NCBI RefSeq assembly: GCF_014489075.1
Contig: NZ_JACTGR010000006.1
Location: 310,001 to 374,000 of the forward strand
Direction: 5' to 3'
Origin: Sphingomonas sp. JC676
GTDB lineage: Bacteria; Pseudomonadota; Alphaproteobacteria; Sphingomonadales; Sphingomonadaceae
DNA length: 64,000 nucleotides
Part shown: positions 51,185 to 60,530 of the stretch, in pieces
How the letters are laid out: each line of letters opens with the position of its first letter
How positions within the stretch are numbered: the stretch's first letter is position 1
Notes under the pieces: model-generated
What the model was told of the DNA's origin: nothing
The model's input: the letters and a program-made list of their open reading frames with translations, nothing else
Database searches by the model: none
Program-made: the position numbers and the translations under genes

Positions 51185-52803
51185 CCCTTCCAGTTCCGCT
51201 TACCCAGTCCGGCGCCAACCGCGAATGGTGGCGCGGTGCCGCGATCTACCAGATCTATCCGCGCAGCTTCGCCGATTCCAACGGCGACGGCATCGGCGAT
51301 CTCCAAGGGGTCACCGCGCATCTCGACTATGTCGCGAAGCTGGGCGTCGAAGCGGTGTGGCTGTCGCCCTTCTTCAAGTCGCCGATGGCCGATTTCGGCT
51401 ATGACGTGGCCGATTATCGCGACGTCGATCCGATCTTCGGCACGCTCGCCGATTTTGATGCGCTGGTTGCGCGTGCGCACGAACTGGGCCTCAAGCTCAT
51501 CATCGATCAGGTCTGGGCGCACACTTCGGACCAGCATCCCTGGTTCGTCGAGAGTCGCGCCAACCGCGATAATCCGCGCGCCGACTGGTATGTCTGGCGC
51601 GACGCCAAACCGGACGGCTCGCCGCCCAACAACTGGCAATCGGTGTTCGGCGGTCCGGCCTGGACCTGGGACGCGCGCCGCGGCCAATATTACATGCACA
51701 ATTTTCTCAAGGAGCAGCCGCAGGTCAACGGCCATCATCCCGACGTGCAGGCCGCCTTTATCGACATCACCCGCTTCTGGCTCGATCGCGGCGTCGACGG
51801 GTTTCGCATCGACGCGATCAATTTCATGATGTTCGATCCCGAATTCCGCGACAATCCGCCCGCGCCCGACAATGGCAAGCCGCGCACGCGCCCGTTCGAT
51901 TTCCAGCTCCACAAATACAATCAGAGCCACGCCGCGATCCCCGGCTTCCTCGAACGCCTCCGCGGCGTGTTCGATGAATATGACGCCCGCTTCACCGTCG
52001 CCGAAGTCGGCGGCCCGAACAGCGACGGCGAGATGAAGCTGTTCACTGCCGAGGACCGCCGCCTCAACAGCGCCTATGGCTTCGATTTCCTCTATGCGCC
52101 GGCGCTCACGCCCAAAGCGGTTGCCGACGCGGTGGCGAAATGGCCCGAGCGCCCCGGCACGGGCTGGCCCAGCTGGGCGTTCGAGAACCACGATGCTCCC
52201 CGTGCCGTGTCGCGATGGGCGTCCCTCGAGCATCGCGAGCGCTTCACCCGCATGAAGATGCTGCTGCTCGCCGCGCTGCGCGGTAACATCTTCCTGTATT
52301 ATGGCGAGGAGCTCGGCCTAACCCAGGTCGACGTGCCGTTCGATGATCTGCAGGATCCCGAGGCGATCGCCAATTGGCCGCGCACCCTTTCCCGCGACGG
52401 CGCGCGTACGCCGATGCCCTGGCAGTCGGGCGCGGCGCAGCTCGGCTTCTCTTCGGTCGATCCGTGGCTGCCGGTCGGCGCCGATCACACTGCCCTGGCG
52501 GTGGACCGGCAGGAGGCGGATCCGGACTCGCTCCTCAACTGGACGCGGCAGGTGCTTGCGTTGCGCAAGGAGCATCCAGCGCTGCTGACCGGCGACATCC
52601 GCGTGGTGGAAGCGGGCGAGGCGATGCTCGCCTTCGAGCGTTTGAGCGACGAAGAGACCCTGCTCTGCGTCTTCAACCTGTCGCCCGAACCGCAAATCTG
52701 GAGCCCGTCCCAGCCGGATCGCTGGCGGCCGGTCATGGAAACCGGCGTGCAAAGCTGGCACTTCGAGGGCTATGGCGCCCTGGTCACAACGAAATTGGGA
52801 TGA
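51181..52803 (+). CDS. GH13 alpha-glucosidase (GH13_23-like)
   Basis: 540 residues, no signal peptide, so cytoplasmic. Starts WWRGAAIYQIYPRSFADSNG, typical of oligo-1,6-glucosidase/alpha-glucosidase. GH13 regions: I DQVWAHTS, II GFRIDAINF (nucleophile Asp), III VAEVGG (Glu), IV FENHDAPRAVS. DFGYDVADYRDVDPIFGTLADFDAL and PNNWQSVFGG are close to the Halomonas and Xanthomonas type alpha-glucosidases that act on maltose. ATGA overlap with the amylase stop; overlaps or abuts the GH97 gene at its end. Would hydrolyse imported maltose/maltodextrin to glucose. Confidence 0.93.
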   Translation: MTLPVPLTQSGANREWWRGAAIYQIYPRSFADSNGDGIGDLQGVTAHLDYVAKLGVEAVWLSPFFKSPMADFGYDVADYRDVDPIFGTLADFDALVARAHELGLKLIIDQVWAHTSDQHPWFVESRANRDNPRADWYVWRDAKPDGSPPNNWQSVFGGPAWTWDARRGQYYMHNFLKEQPQVNGHHPDVQAAFIDITRFWLDRGVDGFRIDAINFMMFDPEFRDNPPAPDNGKPRTRPFDFQLHKYNQSHAAIPGFLERLRGVFDEYDARFTVAEVGGPNSDGEMKLFTAEDRRLNSAYGFDFLYAPALTPKAVADAVAKWPERPGTGWPSWAFENHDAPRAVSRWASLEHRERFTRMKMLLLAALRGNIFLYYGEELGLTQVDVPFDDLQDPEAIANWPRTLSRDGARTPMPWQSGAAQLGFSSVDPWLPVGADHTALAVDRQEADPDSLLNWTRQVLALRKEHPALLTGDIRVVEAGEAMLAFERLSDEETLLCVFNLSPEPQIWSPSQPDRWRPVMETGVQSWHFEGYGALVTTKLG

Positions 52804-52808
52804 GGATC

Positions 52809-54902
52809 ATGAAGAACCCGACGATCGGCGCAGCGATCACGCTGGCGCTGCTGGCCGCGACCGGCGCGCGCGCGCAGGATGCCAATCCGGTCGAGCAGGC
52901 CGCAGCCCCCGCCGCCAAGCCGCTCGCCACCGCGACCTCTCCTGACAAGTCGATTGCCGTCTCGATCTTCATCGATGGCGATGGCCGTCCCTCCTACACC
53001 GTCGCCCGCAAGGGCAAGCCGATCCTGGCCGAGAGCCGGTTGGGCATGATGTTCACCGATGCGCCCAAGATCGAGCGCAACGTGGAACTGATCAGTAAAT
53101 CGACCACTTCCAGCGATACGAGCTGGGCCCAGCCTTATGGCGAGTGGAAGACCATCCGCGACAATCACACCGAATTCGCGCTGCGTTTCCGCGAAAAGAC
53201 CGGTCTGAAACGCGAGATGGACGTGACGTTCCGCATCTTCGACGACGGGATCGGCTTCCGCTACTCCTTCCCCGACCAGCCCAACCTCCACCACGCCAAC
53301 ATCGCCGAGGAGCTGACCCAGTTCGCCTTCGCGCAGGACGGCACCGCCTGGTGGAAGCCAGCCTTCGGGTGGAACCGCGAGGAATATGTCTACAACCGGA
53401 CACCGCTGAACGCGGTCGGCACCGCGCAGACCGTGTTCACGGTCAAGCTCGCCGACGGCACGCACGCGGCGGTGCACGAGGCGGCTTTGGTCGACTATTC
53501 GGCGATGAACCTGCAGCGGAGCGACGGCAACACGTTGACCGCGGTGCTCACCCCCGGCGCCGGCGCGCCCAAGGTCAGCCGCGACGCCCCGTTCGCCACG
53601 CCGTGGCGCACCGTGATCCTAGCCGACGACGCACCCGGGCTCTACATGTCGCACATCGAGCTCAACCTGAACGAGCCGAACAAGCTGGGCGATGTCAGCT
53701 GGATAAAGCCCGGCAAGTTCGTCGGCGTGTGGTGGAACATGATCAAGGGCGAATGGACCTGGGCGACCGGGCCCAAGCACGGCGCCACCACCGCGAACGT
53801 GAAGAAATATATCGACTTCGCTGCCGCCAACAACATTCCCGGCGTGCTGGTCGAGGGCTGGAATGTCGGCTGGGACGGCGACTGGTTCGGCAACGGCAAC
53901 GACATGCAGTTCGACACGCCGACGCCCGATTTCGATGCCACCGAGCTGGCCCGCTATGCCAAGTCGAAGGGCGTGCACCTGATCGGCCATAACGAGACCG
54001 GCGGATCGGCGAGCCATTATGACGACCAGCTGGACCGCGCCTTCAAGTTCGCGGCGGACCATGGCATCCCGGTGGTGAAGACCGGCTATGTCACCGATGC
54101 CGGCCAGATCGAGCGTGTCGACGCCGATGGCAGCAAGCATCGCGAGTGGCACGAAGGCCAGTGGATGTCGAACCACTATCTCCGCGTCGTCCAGACGGCA
54201 GCGAAGTACAAGGTGTCAATCGACAGCCACGAGCCGATCAAGGACACCGGGCTCCGCCGCACCTATCCGAACTGGGTCAGCCGCGAGGGCGGCCGTGGCA
54301 TGGAATATAACAGCTGGGCCGGGAAGAATCCGCCCGAGCACGAAGCGAACATGTTCTTCACCCAGTGGCTGGGCGGCCCGATGGACTTCACCCCCGGCGT
54401 GCTGAGCCTCACCGGATCGGGCGGAAGCCGCATCCATTCTACCGAGGCCAAGCAGCTCGCGCTCTATGTCGTCATCTATTCCCCGGTGGTGATGGCCGCC
54501 GATACGCCGGAGAATTACGCCAAGCATATGGGCGCGTTCCAGTTCATCCGCGACGTTCCGGTCGATTGGTCCGATACGCGCGTGCTGAACGGCGAGGTCG
54601 GCGACTATGTCACCGTCGCCCGCAAGGACAGCGCATCGGACAATTGGTATCTCGGCAGCGTCACCGACGAGAATGCGCGCACGCTCACCGTGTCGCTCGA
54701 CTTCCTCGACGCCGGCCGCAGCTATACCGCCGAGATCTATCGCGACGGCCCCGGCGCCGACTATCGCACCGACGCGCAGCATTCGATCACGATCGAGCGG
54801 CGCGAGGTGAAGAAGGGCGAGCAGCTGAGCTTGCAGCTGGCCCCGGGCGGCGGCGAGGCGGTGCGCTTCGTCGCGAGCGGCAAGAAGGCCAGGCGGCGGT
54901 GA
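52809..54902 (+). CDS. GH97 alpha-glucosidase (SusB-like)
   Basis: 697 residues from ATG 52809, which has GAGGA 3 nt before it; an ATG at 52800 that overlaps the previous stop is the alternative. Signal peptide MKNPTIGAAITLALLAATGA, so periplasmic or surface. GH97 layout: N-terminal beta domain, (beta/alpha)8 barrel, C-terminal beta domain. Catalytic Glu candidates are at 396 (GHNETGG), 475 (DSHEPIKDTG) and 499 (MEYNSWAG); their spacing follows the inverting SusB type (24 residues between the last two, as in SusB). Calcium-dependent alpha-glucoside hydrolysis is expected. The halogenase homologue starts inside its stop (GTGA). Confidence 0.93.
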   Translation: MKNPTIGAAITLALLAATGARAQDANPVEQAAAPAAKPLATATSPDKSIAVSIFIDGDGRPSYTVARKGKPILAESRLGMMFTDAPKIERNVELISKSTTSSDTSWAQPYGEWKTIRDNHTEFALRFREKTGLKREMDVTFRIFDDGIGFRYSFPDQPNLHHANIAEELTQFAFAQDGTAWWKPAFGWNREEYVYNRTPLNAVGTAQTVFTVKLADGTHAAVHEAALVDYSAMNLQRSDGNTLTAVLTPGAGAPKVSRDAPFATPWRTVILADDAPGLYMSHIELNLNEPNKLGDVSWIKPGKFVGVWWNMIKGEWTWATGPKHGATTANVKKYIDFAAANNIPGVLVEGWNVGWDGDWFGNGNDMQFDTPTPDFDATELARYAKSKGVHLIGHNETGGSASHYDDQLDRAFKFAADHGIPVVKTGYVTDAGQIERVDADGSKHREWHEGQWMSNHYLRVVQTAAKYKVSIDSHEPIKDTGLRRTYPNWVSREGGRGMEYNSWAGKNPPEHEANMFFTQWLGGPMDFTPGVLSLTGSGGSRIHSTEAKQLALYVVIYSPVVMAADTPENYAKHMGAFQFIRDVPVDWSDTRVLNGEVGDYVTVARKDSASDNWYLGSVTDENARTLTVSLDFLDAGRSYTAEIYRDGPGADYRTDAQHSITIERREVKKGEQLSLQLAPGGGEAVRFVASGKKARRR

Positions 54903-56413
54903 CAACCGCGCACGGCGGTGCCTCCGCGGCGCCGTCGTCCCTCCGCATCGCCATCCTGGGCGGCGGCACCGCCGGCTGGATGGCGGCATGCCTGATGGCT
55001 CAGGCATGGCCGGGCGCCGCGATCACCGTGGTCGAATCCCCCGAGATCGGAATCGTCGGCGTCGGCGAAGGATCGACGCCACAGCTCAAGGCGCTGTTCG
55101 ACACGCTGGGCATCGCCGAGGCAGGCTGGATGCCGGCGGCGGACGCGACCTACAAGGCCGGCATCGCGTTCCATGGCTGGGCAGCCGACACACCCGGCTA
55201 TTTCCACCCCTTCGCGGGCGGGATCGATCTCCATACGCAGCCCGCCTTCCAGGCAAGCGCGCTCGCTCGCCGCACCGGCGCGGACGTCCCCGCACAGCCC
55301 GACCGCTTCTTCCTCAACAGCCGTATCGCCGCCGCGCGCCGCGCGCCGCTGGCGCCGCCCAATTTCCCCTTCGCGATCGGCTATGGCTATCATTTCGACG
55401 CGCATAAGGTCGGCCATGTCCTGCGCGATCATGCTGTCGCGCGGGGCGTCACCCATCTCGCGCGGCGTGTCACCCAAGTCGTGCTGGGCGAGGATGGCAA
55501 TGTGGCGCAGCTCGAGCTGGAGGAGGGCGCTCCGCTCGCCGCCGACCTGTTCGTCGATGCCAGCGGCTTCCGATCGGTGATCGCGCAGGAGGCGCTCGGC
55601 GTGCGCTTCCTCCCGTTCGCCAGCAATCTGTTCAACGACAGTGCCGTGGTGATGCCGACGCCGCGCGGCGAAAGCCTCAACGTGCATACGACCTCGACCG
55701 CGCTCTCGTGCGGCTGGGCATGGGATATCCCGCTCACCAGCCGCACCGGCAACGGCTATGTCTATGCATCCTCCTATCTTTCGGACGACGCGGCAGAGAC
55801 CGAGCTGCGCGCGCATCTCGGACTGCTGGACAGCGACGTCACCGCGCGGCGCCTGACGATGAAGGTCGGCCGGGTCGAGCGGAGCTGGGCCGCCAATTGC
55901 CTGACGATCGGGCTCGCCCAGGGATTCATCGAGCCGCTCGAGGCAACCGCGCTGCATATCGTCCAGGCGACGGTCGAAGGCTTTATCCGCGCTTATGCCG
56001 AAGGCGGCTTCACGCCCGCGCAGCGCGACGCCTTCAACGCCCGCATCGCCCGGCGCTACGAAGGCGTGCGTGACTATATCGTCGCGCATTACCGGATGAA
56101 CCGGCGCGCCGACACGCCCTATTGGAGCGACAATGCCGCCAACGACCGGCTGTCCGACGATCTCAAGGCGATCATGACTGCCTGGTTCACCGGCCGCGAC
56201 GTGGGCGCGGTGGTCACCGATCGCGATCTTGCCGGCTATTATGCGCCGATGTCGTGGGAAGTGCTGCTCGCCGGTTACGGCACCTTCCCCGATGCCGCGC
56301 GGCTGCGCCCCTCGGCCCCGGTCGCCGATCTGGCCGGAATCGATGCGTTTCTCGACGGCTGCCTGCTCAATTTCCGCGATCATGCGATGGTGCTGGCGGA
56401 GCGAACCGCATGA
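54899..56413 (+). CDS. Second tryptophan-halogenase-family flavoprotein, in glycoside-hydrolase operon
   Basis: 504 residues from GTG 54899, overlapping the GH97 stop as GTGA. FAD motif LGGGTAGWMAACLMAQAW, VGVGEGSTPQLKALFDTLGI, TYKAGIAFHGW with Lys86 at the catalytic position, WAWDIPLTSRTGNG (W-x-W-x-IP) and FIEPLEATALHIVQ with Glu348. Here the usual E-S-T following Glu is E-A-T. Clearly paralogous to the 46202 gene but well diverged. Embedded by tight coupling in the sugar operon, so its activity should matter for glucan use or its control; substrate unknown. The MFS gene follows after 23 bp. Confidence 0.9.
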   Translation: MTTAHGGASAAPSSLRIAILGGGTAGWMAACLMAQAWPGAAITVVESPEIGIVGVGEGSTPQLKALFDTLGIAEAGWMPAADATYKAGIAFHGWAADTPGYFHPFAGGIDLHTQPAFQASALARRTGADVPAQPDRFFLNSRIAAARRAPLAPPNFPFAIGYGYHFDAHKVGHVLRDHAVARGVTHLARRVTQVVLGEDGNVAQLELEEGAPLAADLFVDASGFRSVIAQEALGVRFLPFASNLFNDSAVVMPTPRGESLNVHTTSTALSCGWAWDIPLTSRTGNGYVYASSYLSDDAAETELRAHLGLLDSDVTARRLTMKVGRVERSWAANCLTIGLAQGFIEPLEATALHIVQATVEGFIRAYAEGGFTPAQRDAFNARIARRYEGVRDYIVAHYRMNRRADTPYWSDNAANDRLSDDLKAIMTAWFTGRDVGAVVTDRDLAGYYAPMSWEVLLAGYGTFPDAARLRPSAPVADLAGIDAFLDGCLLNFRDHAMVLAERTA

Positions 56414-56436
56414 AGCGCGAAACGGGAGGGGAAAAC

Positions 56437-57945
56437 ATGACCGACGAGGCCGCTACGCGCCGACCGCGCCAGAGCTGGGCGGGGCTGTGGAACATCTCGT
56501 TCGGGTTCTTCGGGATCCAGATCGGCTTTGCGCTGCAGAATGCGAACATGAGCCGCATCTTCCAGTCGCTCGGCACCAGCCTGGACGATCTGCCCGCTTT
56601 GTGGGTCGCGGCGCCGCTCACCGGGCTGCTGGTCCAGCCGATCATCGGGCATATGAGCGACCGCACCTGGCTGGGCCGGCTCGGCCGCCGCCGCCCCTAT
56701 TTCCTCGCCGGTGCGTTGCTCGCGGCCTTTGCGTTGCTGGTGATGCCGGAAAGCCCGGCTTTGCTCTTCGCCGCGGTGATGCTCTGGGTGCTGGACGCGT
56801 CGCTCAACATCTCGATGGAGCCGTTCCGCGCGTTCGTCGGCGACATGCTCGACAAGGACCAGCACGCCGCCGGCTATGCCGTGCAGACCGCCTTCATCGG
56901 TACCGGCGCGGTGGTCGGATCAATCTTCCCCTGGGCGCTCGAGCATCTCGGGGTCTCGAACCAGGCGATGGGTGGCGGCGTTCCCGATACGGTGCGCTAC
57001 GCCTTCTGGTTCGGCGGCGCGGCACTGTTCCTGTCAGTGCTGTGGACCGTGCTGACCACCCGTGAATATTCCCCCGACGAGATGGCCGGGTTCCACCACG
57101 ATGCCGTCGAGGAGAGTGGCGACACCGTGCAGGCGCTCGCCGCCCGCGGTTTCGGCCCCAGCCTGGCCTGGATCGGCGCGGGGGCGGCAACGATCGCGGC
57201 GGTCGTGGCGTTCGGGCTCGAGAAGGAGGTCTATCTCCTGGGCGGGCTGCTCGCCGCTTATGGACTTGCCAGCATGATCGCGATCGTCAGCGTGAAGCGG
57301 GGCGGAACCGCGGGCATGCTCGGTAATATCGTCGGCGATTTCTCGGGCATGCCGCCATTGATGAAGCGGCTGGCGCTGGCGCAGTTCTTCAGCTGGTCCG
57401 CGCTGTTCATCATGTGGATCAACACCACGCCGATCGTCGCCGGCGCATTCTACGGCGCGCCGGACGCGAAGAGCCCGCTCTATCAGGAGGGGGCGAACTG
57501 GGTCGACGTGCTGTTCGCCACCTATAACGGCGTTGCGGCGATCGCCGCGCTCACCTTGCTGCCGCTGCTGTCGCGCCGGATCGGCCAGGCGCGCACGCAT
57601 ATCTTCGGGCTTCTGTGCGGCGCGGCGGGCTATGCCAGCTTCTTCCTGATCCGCGATCCCAAATTCCTGCTGATCAGCGAGATCGGCGTCGGCATCGCCT
57701 GGGCCTCGATCCTCGCAATGCCCTATGCAATCCTCGCCTCCAGCCTGCCGCAGCGCAAGCTCGGCATCTATATGGGGCTGTTCAACGTCTTCGTGGTGGT
57801 GCCGCAGCTGCTCGTGGCCACGGTGATGGGCTCGGTGACCAAGTATTTCTTCCCCACCGAGCCGATCTGGACGATGGCCTTTGCCGCCGGTTCGCTGCTG
57901 CTTGCGGCGCTGGCGATGACGCGAGTACAGGCACTGAAGGGGTAG
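56437..57945 (+). CDS. MFS transporter, GPH/sucrose-maltose-type
   Basis: 502 residues from ATG 56437 (GGGAGGGG 6 nt upstream; an ATG at 56410 overlapping the previous stop is weaker). Twelve hydrophobic helices. FGFFGIQIGFALQNANMSRIFQSLG, LWVAAPLTGLLVQPIIGHMSDRTW with the RRR basic loop (LGRRRPYF), and IPMEPFRAFVGDM-like SMEPFRAFVGDMLDK are those of the SUT-like inner-membrane transporters that include Caulobacter MalY. Expected cargo is maltose or short maltodextrin, by proton symport. Last gene of the five-gene operon. Confidence 0.9.
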   Translation: MTDEAATRRPRQSWAGLWNISFGFFGIQIGFALQNANMSRIFQSLGTSLDDLPALWVAAPLTGLLVQPIIGHMSDRTWLGRLGRRRPYFLAGALLAAFALLVMPESPALLFAAVMLWVLDASLNISMEPFRAFVGDMLDKDQHAAGYAVQTAFIGTGAVVGSIFPWALEHLGVSNQAMGGGVPDTVRYAFWFGGAALFLSVLWTVLTTREYSPDEMAGFHHDAVEESGDTVQALAARGFGPSLAWIGAGAATIAAVVAFGLEKEVYLLGGLLAAYGLASMIAIVSVKRGGTAGMLGNIVGDFSGMPPLMKRLALAQFFSWSALFIMWINTTPIVAGAFYGAPDAKSPLYQEGANWVDVLFATYNGVAAIAALTLLPLLSRRIGQARTHIFGLLCGAAGYASFFLIRDPKFLLISEIGVGIAWASILAMPYAILASSLPQRKLGIYMGLFNVFVVVPQLLVATVMGSVTKYFFPTEPIWTMAFAAGSLLLAALAMTRVQALKG

Positions 57946-58069
57946 GAGAGCGTCGGCCGGCCCGTCGGAATCGAGCGTTCGATCGCCCCACCGCCGTTGG
58001 GCTGTTTCCACAAGTCGTTCGGCAGCGGCGCACTCGATCGCGCCGCGCCATCGACCTTACCAACGCGGC

Positions 58070-58528
58070 ATGATCGAGCGCAGCTTCGTCTCGTTCCATC
58101 CGGGCGAGCAACCGGCATTGTTGTGGCGCGGCGCGCTGGCGGTGACGACCGAGCCGCCGGAGATATTCGTGCATGGCACGGCAATGGGATTGTCACCCGC
58201 GGAAACGGCATTGATGGCCTTGCTGGTCCGGCGCGGCCGAGCGGCGCATCGCGATATCGCCGAGGCGCTGGCCGGGGCCGGGGCCAGCGCGGCTTCGCTG
58301 GACGTGATCACCTATCGTATCCGCCGCAAGTTCGCGGCCGCCGGCGCCAGCGATCCGATCGAAGCCCGTCGCGGCTGGGGCCTAGTGTTGCGGGTGGAGC
58401 CCGACGCCCGCGGATCGACCGCATTGTGGATCGGAAACGCGGAGCAGCGCGGCTGCCAGTTCGGCGATCCCTCGGCCTGGCCGGCTGCCGCGCCCATATC
58501 GGGACGGGAGGCCGAACGTCGATTCTGA
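58070..58528 (+). CDS. Orphan OmpR/PhoB-type winged-helix protein
   Basis: 152 residues. The first 45 residues have no known domain. LSPAETALMALLVRRGRAAH followed by RDIAEALAGAGASAASLDVI TYRIRRKFAAAGA and the hairpin RRGWGLVLRV is the winged HTH of OmpR-type response regulators (about 42-108). No receiver domain is present. The tail (108-152) is non-conserved. A stand-alone DNA-binding protein is likely. It precedes the LytS/LytTR pair on the same strand by 62 bp. Regulatory target not evident. Confidence 0.78.
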   Translation: MIERSFVSFHPGEQPALLWRGALAVTTEPPEIFVHGTAMGLSPAETALMALLVRRGRAAHRDIAEALAGAGASAASLDVITYRIRRKFAAAGASDPIEARRGWGLVLRVEPDARGSTALWIGNAEQRGCQFGDPSAWPAAAPISGREAERRF

Positions 58529-58590
58529 GCGGCTGAGCGTATGTCGACACGTCTGGGCCGTTCTGCAATTAAAGCGGCGTGGACGCTCCC

Positions 58591-59706
58591 ATGCCCGCTG
58601 ACCAACGCGAATTCTTTCTCGTCGAGGAGGTGGGCCCCGGCGCGAGACGGCCACAGGCACGCGCCGAGATATGGGCCAAGTTGACGCTCACGCTCAGCAT
58701 GTGGGGCGCGAGTTTCGCGCTCTTCACGCTCGGGACCATCCTGCAGGGCAGCCACAGGGCCTTCGACGCGGCCGTGCTTCGGATCGCGATGTCGGCGGTC
58801 GGCATCGCGATCTGTTACGGCTTCCACCGTTTGCTGCGCCGGCTCTCGCATCGTTCGTTCCGCACGCGCGCGATCGTCCTGTCCGCAGTCGCGCCCTTTG
58901 TTGCGGAGACCTATGCCTGGGCGAACTATTTCGCCTTCGCCGCACTGTATGGCCGCGCCGCGCGACTGGTGATCGTCGACTGGAACGACGCGGTGTATGT
59001 GCTGTCGATGTGGACCTGGTTCTTCATCGCCTGGACCGGGCTCTATCTGGCGATCGAGTATAATTTCGATGCGCGCCACGAGGCGCAGCGTGCGGCGGAA
59101 CTGCGCGGCATGGCGCATACCGCCAAGCTCCGGGCGCTGTCGAACCAGATCAACCCGCACTTCCTGTTCAACAGCCTGAACTCGATCTCCGCGCTGATCC
59201 TCGACGGCCGCGGGCAGGAGGCGGAGCGCATGCTGGCGCGCCTCTCGACCTTCTTCCGCACGACGCTTGCGATCGATCCGCTGATGGACGTGCCGCTCGA
59301 TCGGGAATTCGAACTGCACCAGCGTTATCTCGCAATCGAGCAGATGCGCTATCCCGATCTGACCGTCGAGATCGTGTTGCCGGACGAGCTGCGGTCCGCC
59401 GCAGTGCCGGCGTTGATCATCCAGCCATTGGTCGAAAATGCGATCAAGCATGGCGTGGCGCTGTCCCGCCCACCGACGCGCATCTCGATCACCGCCGAAA
59501 GGATCGGCGACAGGTTGTCGATCCTGGTGGAGGATGCCGGCAACCCCGAAGTCGAGCGCAAGCTGTCGGGGGCCGAGGGGATCGGCATCGCCAATGTGCG
59601 CCAACGGCTCGCCGAATATTTCGGAGATGCGCAGAGCCTCACTCTCACGCCTGCCAGAGGATCGTTCGCGGCACGGGTGACGATGCCGCTGGCCTTCACG
59701 CGATGA
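58591..59706 (+). CDS. LytS/YehU-type membrane histidine kinase
   Basis: 371 residues from ATG 58591 (a GTG 12 bp earlier is the alternative). Four hydrophobic helices at about 30-55, 65-85, 95-120 and 135-155 form the sensor. Then the LytS-type kinase: QINPHFLFNSLNSISALI with phospho-acceptor His190, PLDREFELHQRYLAIEQMRY, and N-box IIQPLVENAIKHGV with a short GIGIANVRQRL for ATP binding. The sensed signal is unknown. The response regulator gene starts inside its stop codon (ATGA), so both are one operon. Confidence 0.9.
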   Translation: MPADQREFFLVEEVGPGARRPQARAEIWAKLTLTLSMWGASFALFTLGTILQGSHRAFDAAVLRIAMSAVGIAICYGFHRLLRRLSHRSFRTRAIVLSAVAPFVAETYAWANYFAFAALYGRAARLVIVDWNDAVYVLSMWTWFFIAWTGLYLAIEYNFDARHEAQRAAELRGMAHTAKLRALSNQINPHFLFNSLNSISALILDGRGQEAERMLARLSTFFRTTLAIDPLMDVPLDREFELHQRYLAIEQMRYPDLTVEIVLPDELRSAAVPALIIQPLVENAIKHGVALSRPPTRISITAERIGDRLSILVEDAGNPEVERKLSGAEGIGIANVRQRLAEYFGDAQSLTLTPARGSFAARVTMPLAFTR

Positions 59707-60494
59707 CCGACTGCACCATATTCACCGTCGATGACGAGCCGCTGGCGCTGCGGCGGCTCGAGATCGTGCTGAAGACGATGCCCGGCGTCCGGTTGATCGG
59801 ATCGGCCGCCTCCTGCCGCGACGCGGTTCGCGCAATCGTCGAGTTGCGGCCCGATGTCGTCCTGCTCGATATCCGCCTTCGGGACGGCACCGGTTTCGAT
59901 ATCCTCGACCAATTGCCGTCCGGGGTGAGGCCCGCGGTCATCTTCACGACCGCGTTCGATCATTTCGCCATCCGCGCCTTCGAGGTTTCGGCGGTCGATT
60001 ATGTGCTCAAGCCGATCGAGGCGGTGCGACTGCACGAGGCGATCGGGCGTGCGCATGAGCGGCTGTCGGCGGACAATTCCTCGCGCGAGATCGAGGAGAT
60101 GCGGCGGATCATCGCCGACCTCCGCGCCGAGTTCCATGCCGGCCGCCCTTCGCCGTACGAGACCGAGCTGTGGATTCGCGGGATCAGCGGCAGCCTGACC
60201 CATGTCGCGCTCGACCAGGTCGACTGGGTCAGCAGCGAGGACGATTATGTGCGGCTGCACACGCCCACCGGTTCGCATCTGCTGCGGATCTCGATCAAGG
60301 CGCTTTCGGCGCGCATCGATTCGGCGAAGTTCGTCCGCGTCCATCGCGCCGCACTGGTCCGGCTGGCCGCGATCGCGCAGCTGCGCCAGTCGACCACCGG
60401 TCGGCGCGACATCATCCTGCGCGACGGCACGCGGATCGCCACGGGCCGCGTCTACGCCAGGCGTCTGCGCGAAATGCTGCGCGACCAGGCGTAG
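59703..60494 (+). CDS. LytTR-family response regulator
   Basis: 263 residues. Receiver domain 1-120: FTVDDEPLALRRLE (acidic pocket), phospho-acceptor Asp56 in VVLLDIRLRDGTG, Thr and Lys in FTTAFDHFAIRAF and DYVLKPI. C-terminal LytTR DNA-binding domain at about 160-258: VDWVSSEDDYVRLHTPTG (W-x-x-A/S-x-x-D/N-Y-V), LRISIKALSARID, FVRVHRAALVRLAAI. Overlaps the kinase stop by 4 bp. It might control the convergent TonB receptor at 60531, but no direct-repeat site could be assigned. Confidence 0.93.
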   Translation: MTDCTIFTVDDEPLALRRLEIVLKTMPGVRLIGSAASCRDAVRAIVELRPDVVLLDIRLRDGTGFDILDQLPSGVRPAVIFTTAFDHFAIRAFEVSAVDYVLKPIEAVRLHEAIGRAHERLSADNSSREIEEMRRIIADLRAEFHAGRPSPYETELWIRGISGSLTHVALDQVDWVSSEDDYVRLHTPTGSHLLRISIKALSARIDSAKFVRVHRAALVRLAAIAQLRQSTTGRRDIILRDGTRIATGRVYARRLREMLRDQA

Positions 60495-60498
60495 GAAA

Positions 60499-60521
60499 GG
60501 CGGCGGGTCGGAACCGCCGCC
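60499..60521. terminator. Hairpin between convergent LytTR and TonB-receptor genes
   Basis: GGCGGCGG (60499-60506) pairs with CCGCCGCC (60514-60521), loop of 7. No T-run on either side. Probably serves both convergent transcripts. Confidence 0.5.
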
Positions 60522-60530
60522 CTCCAAATG

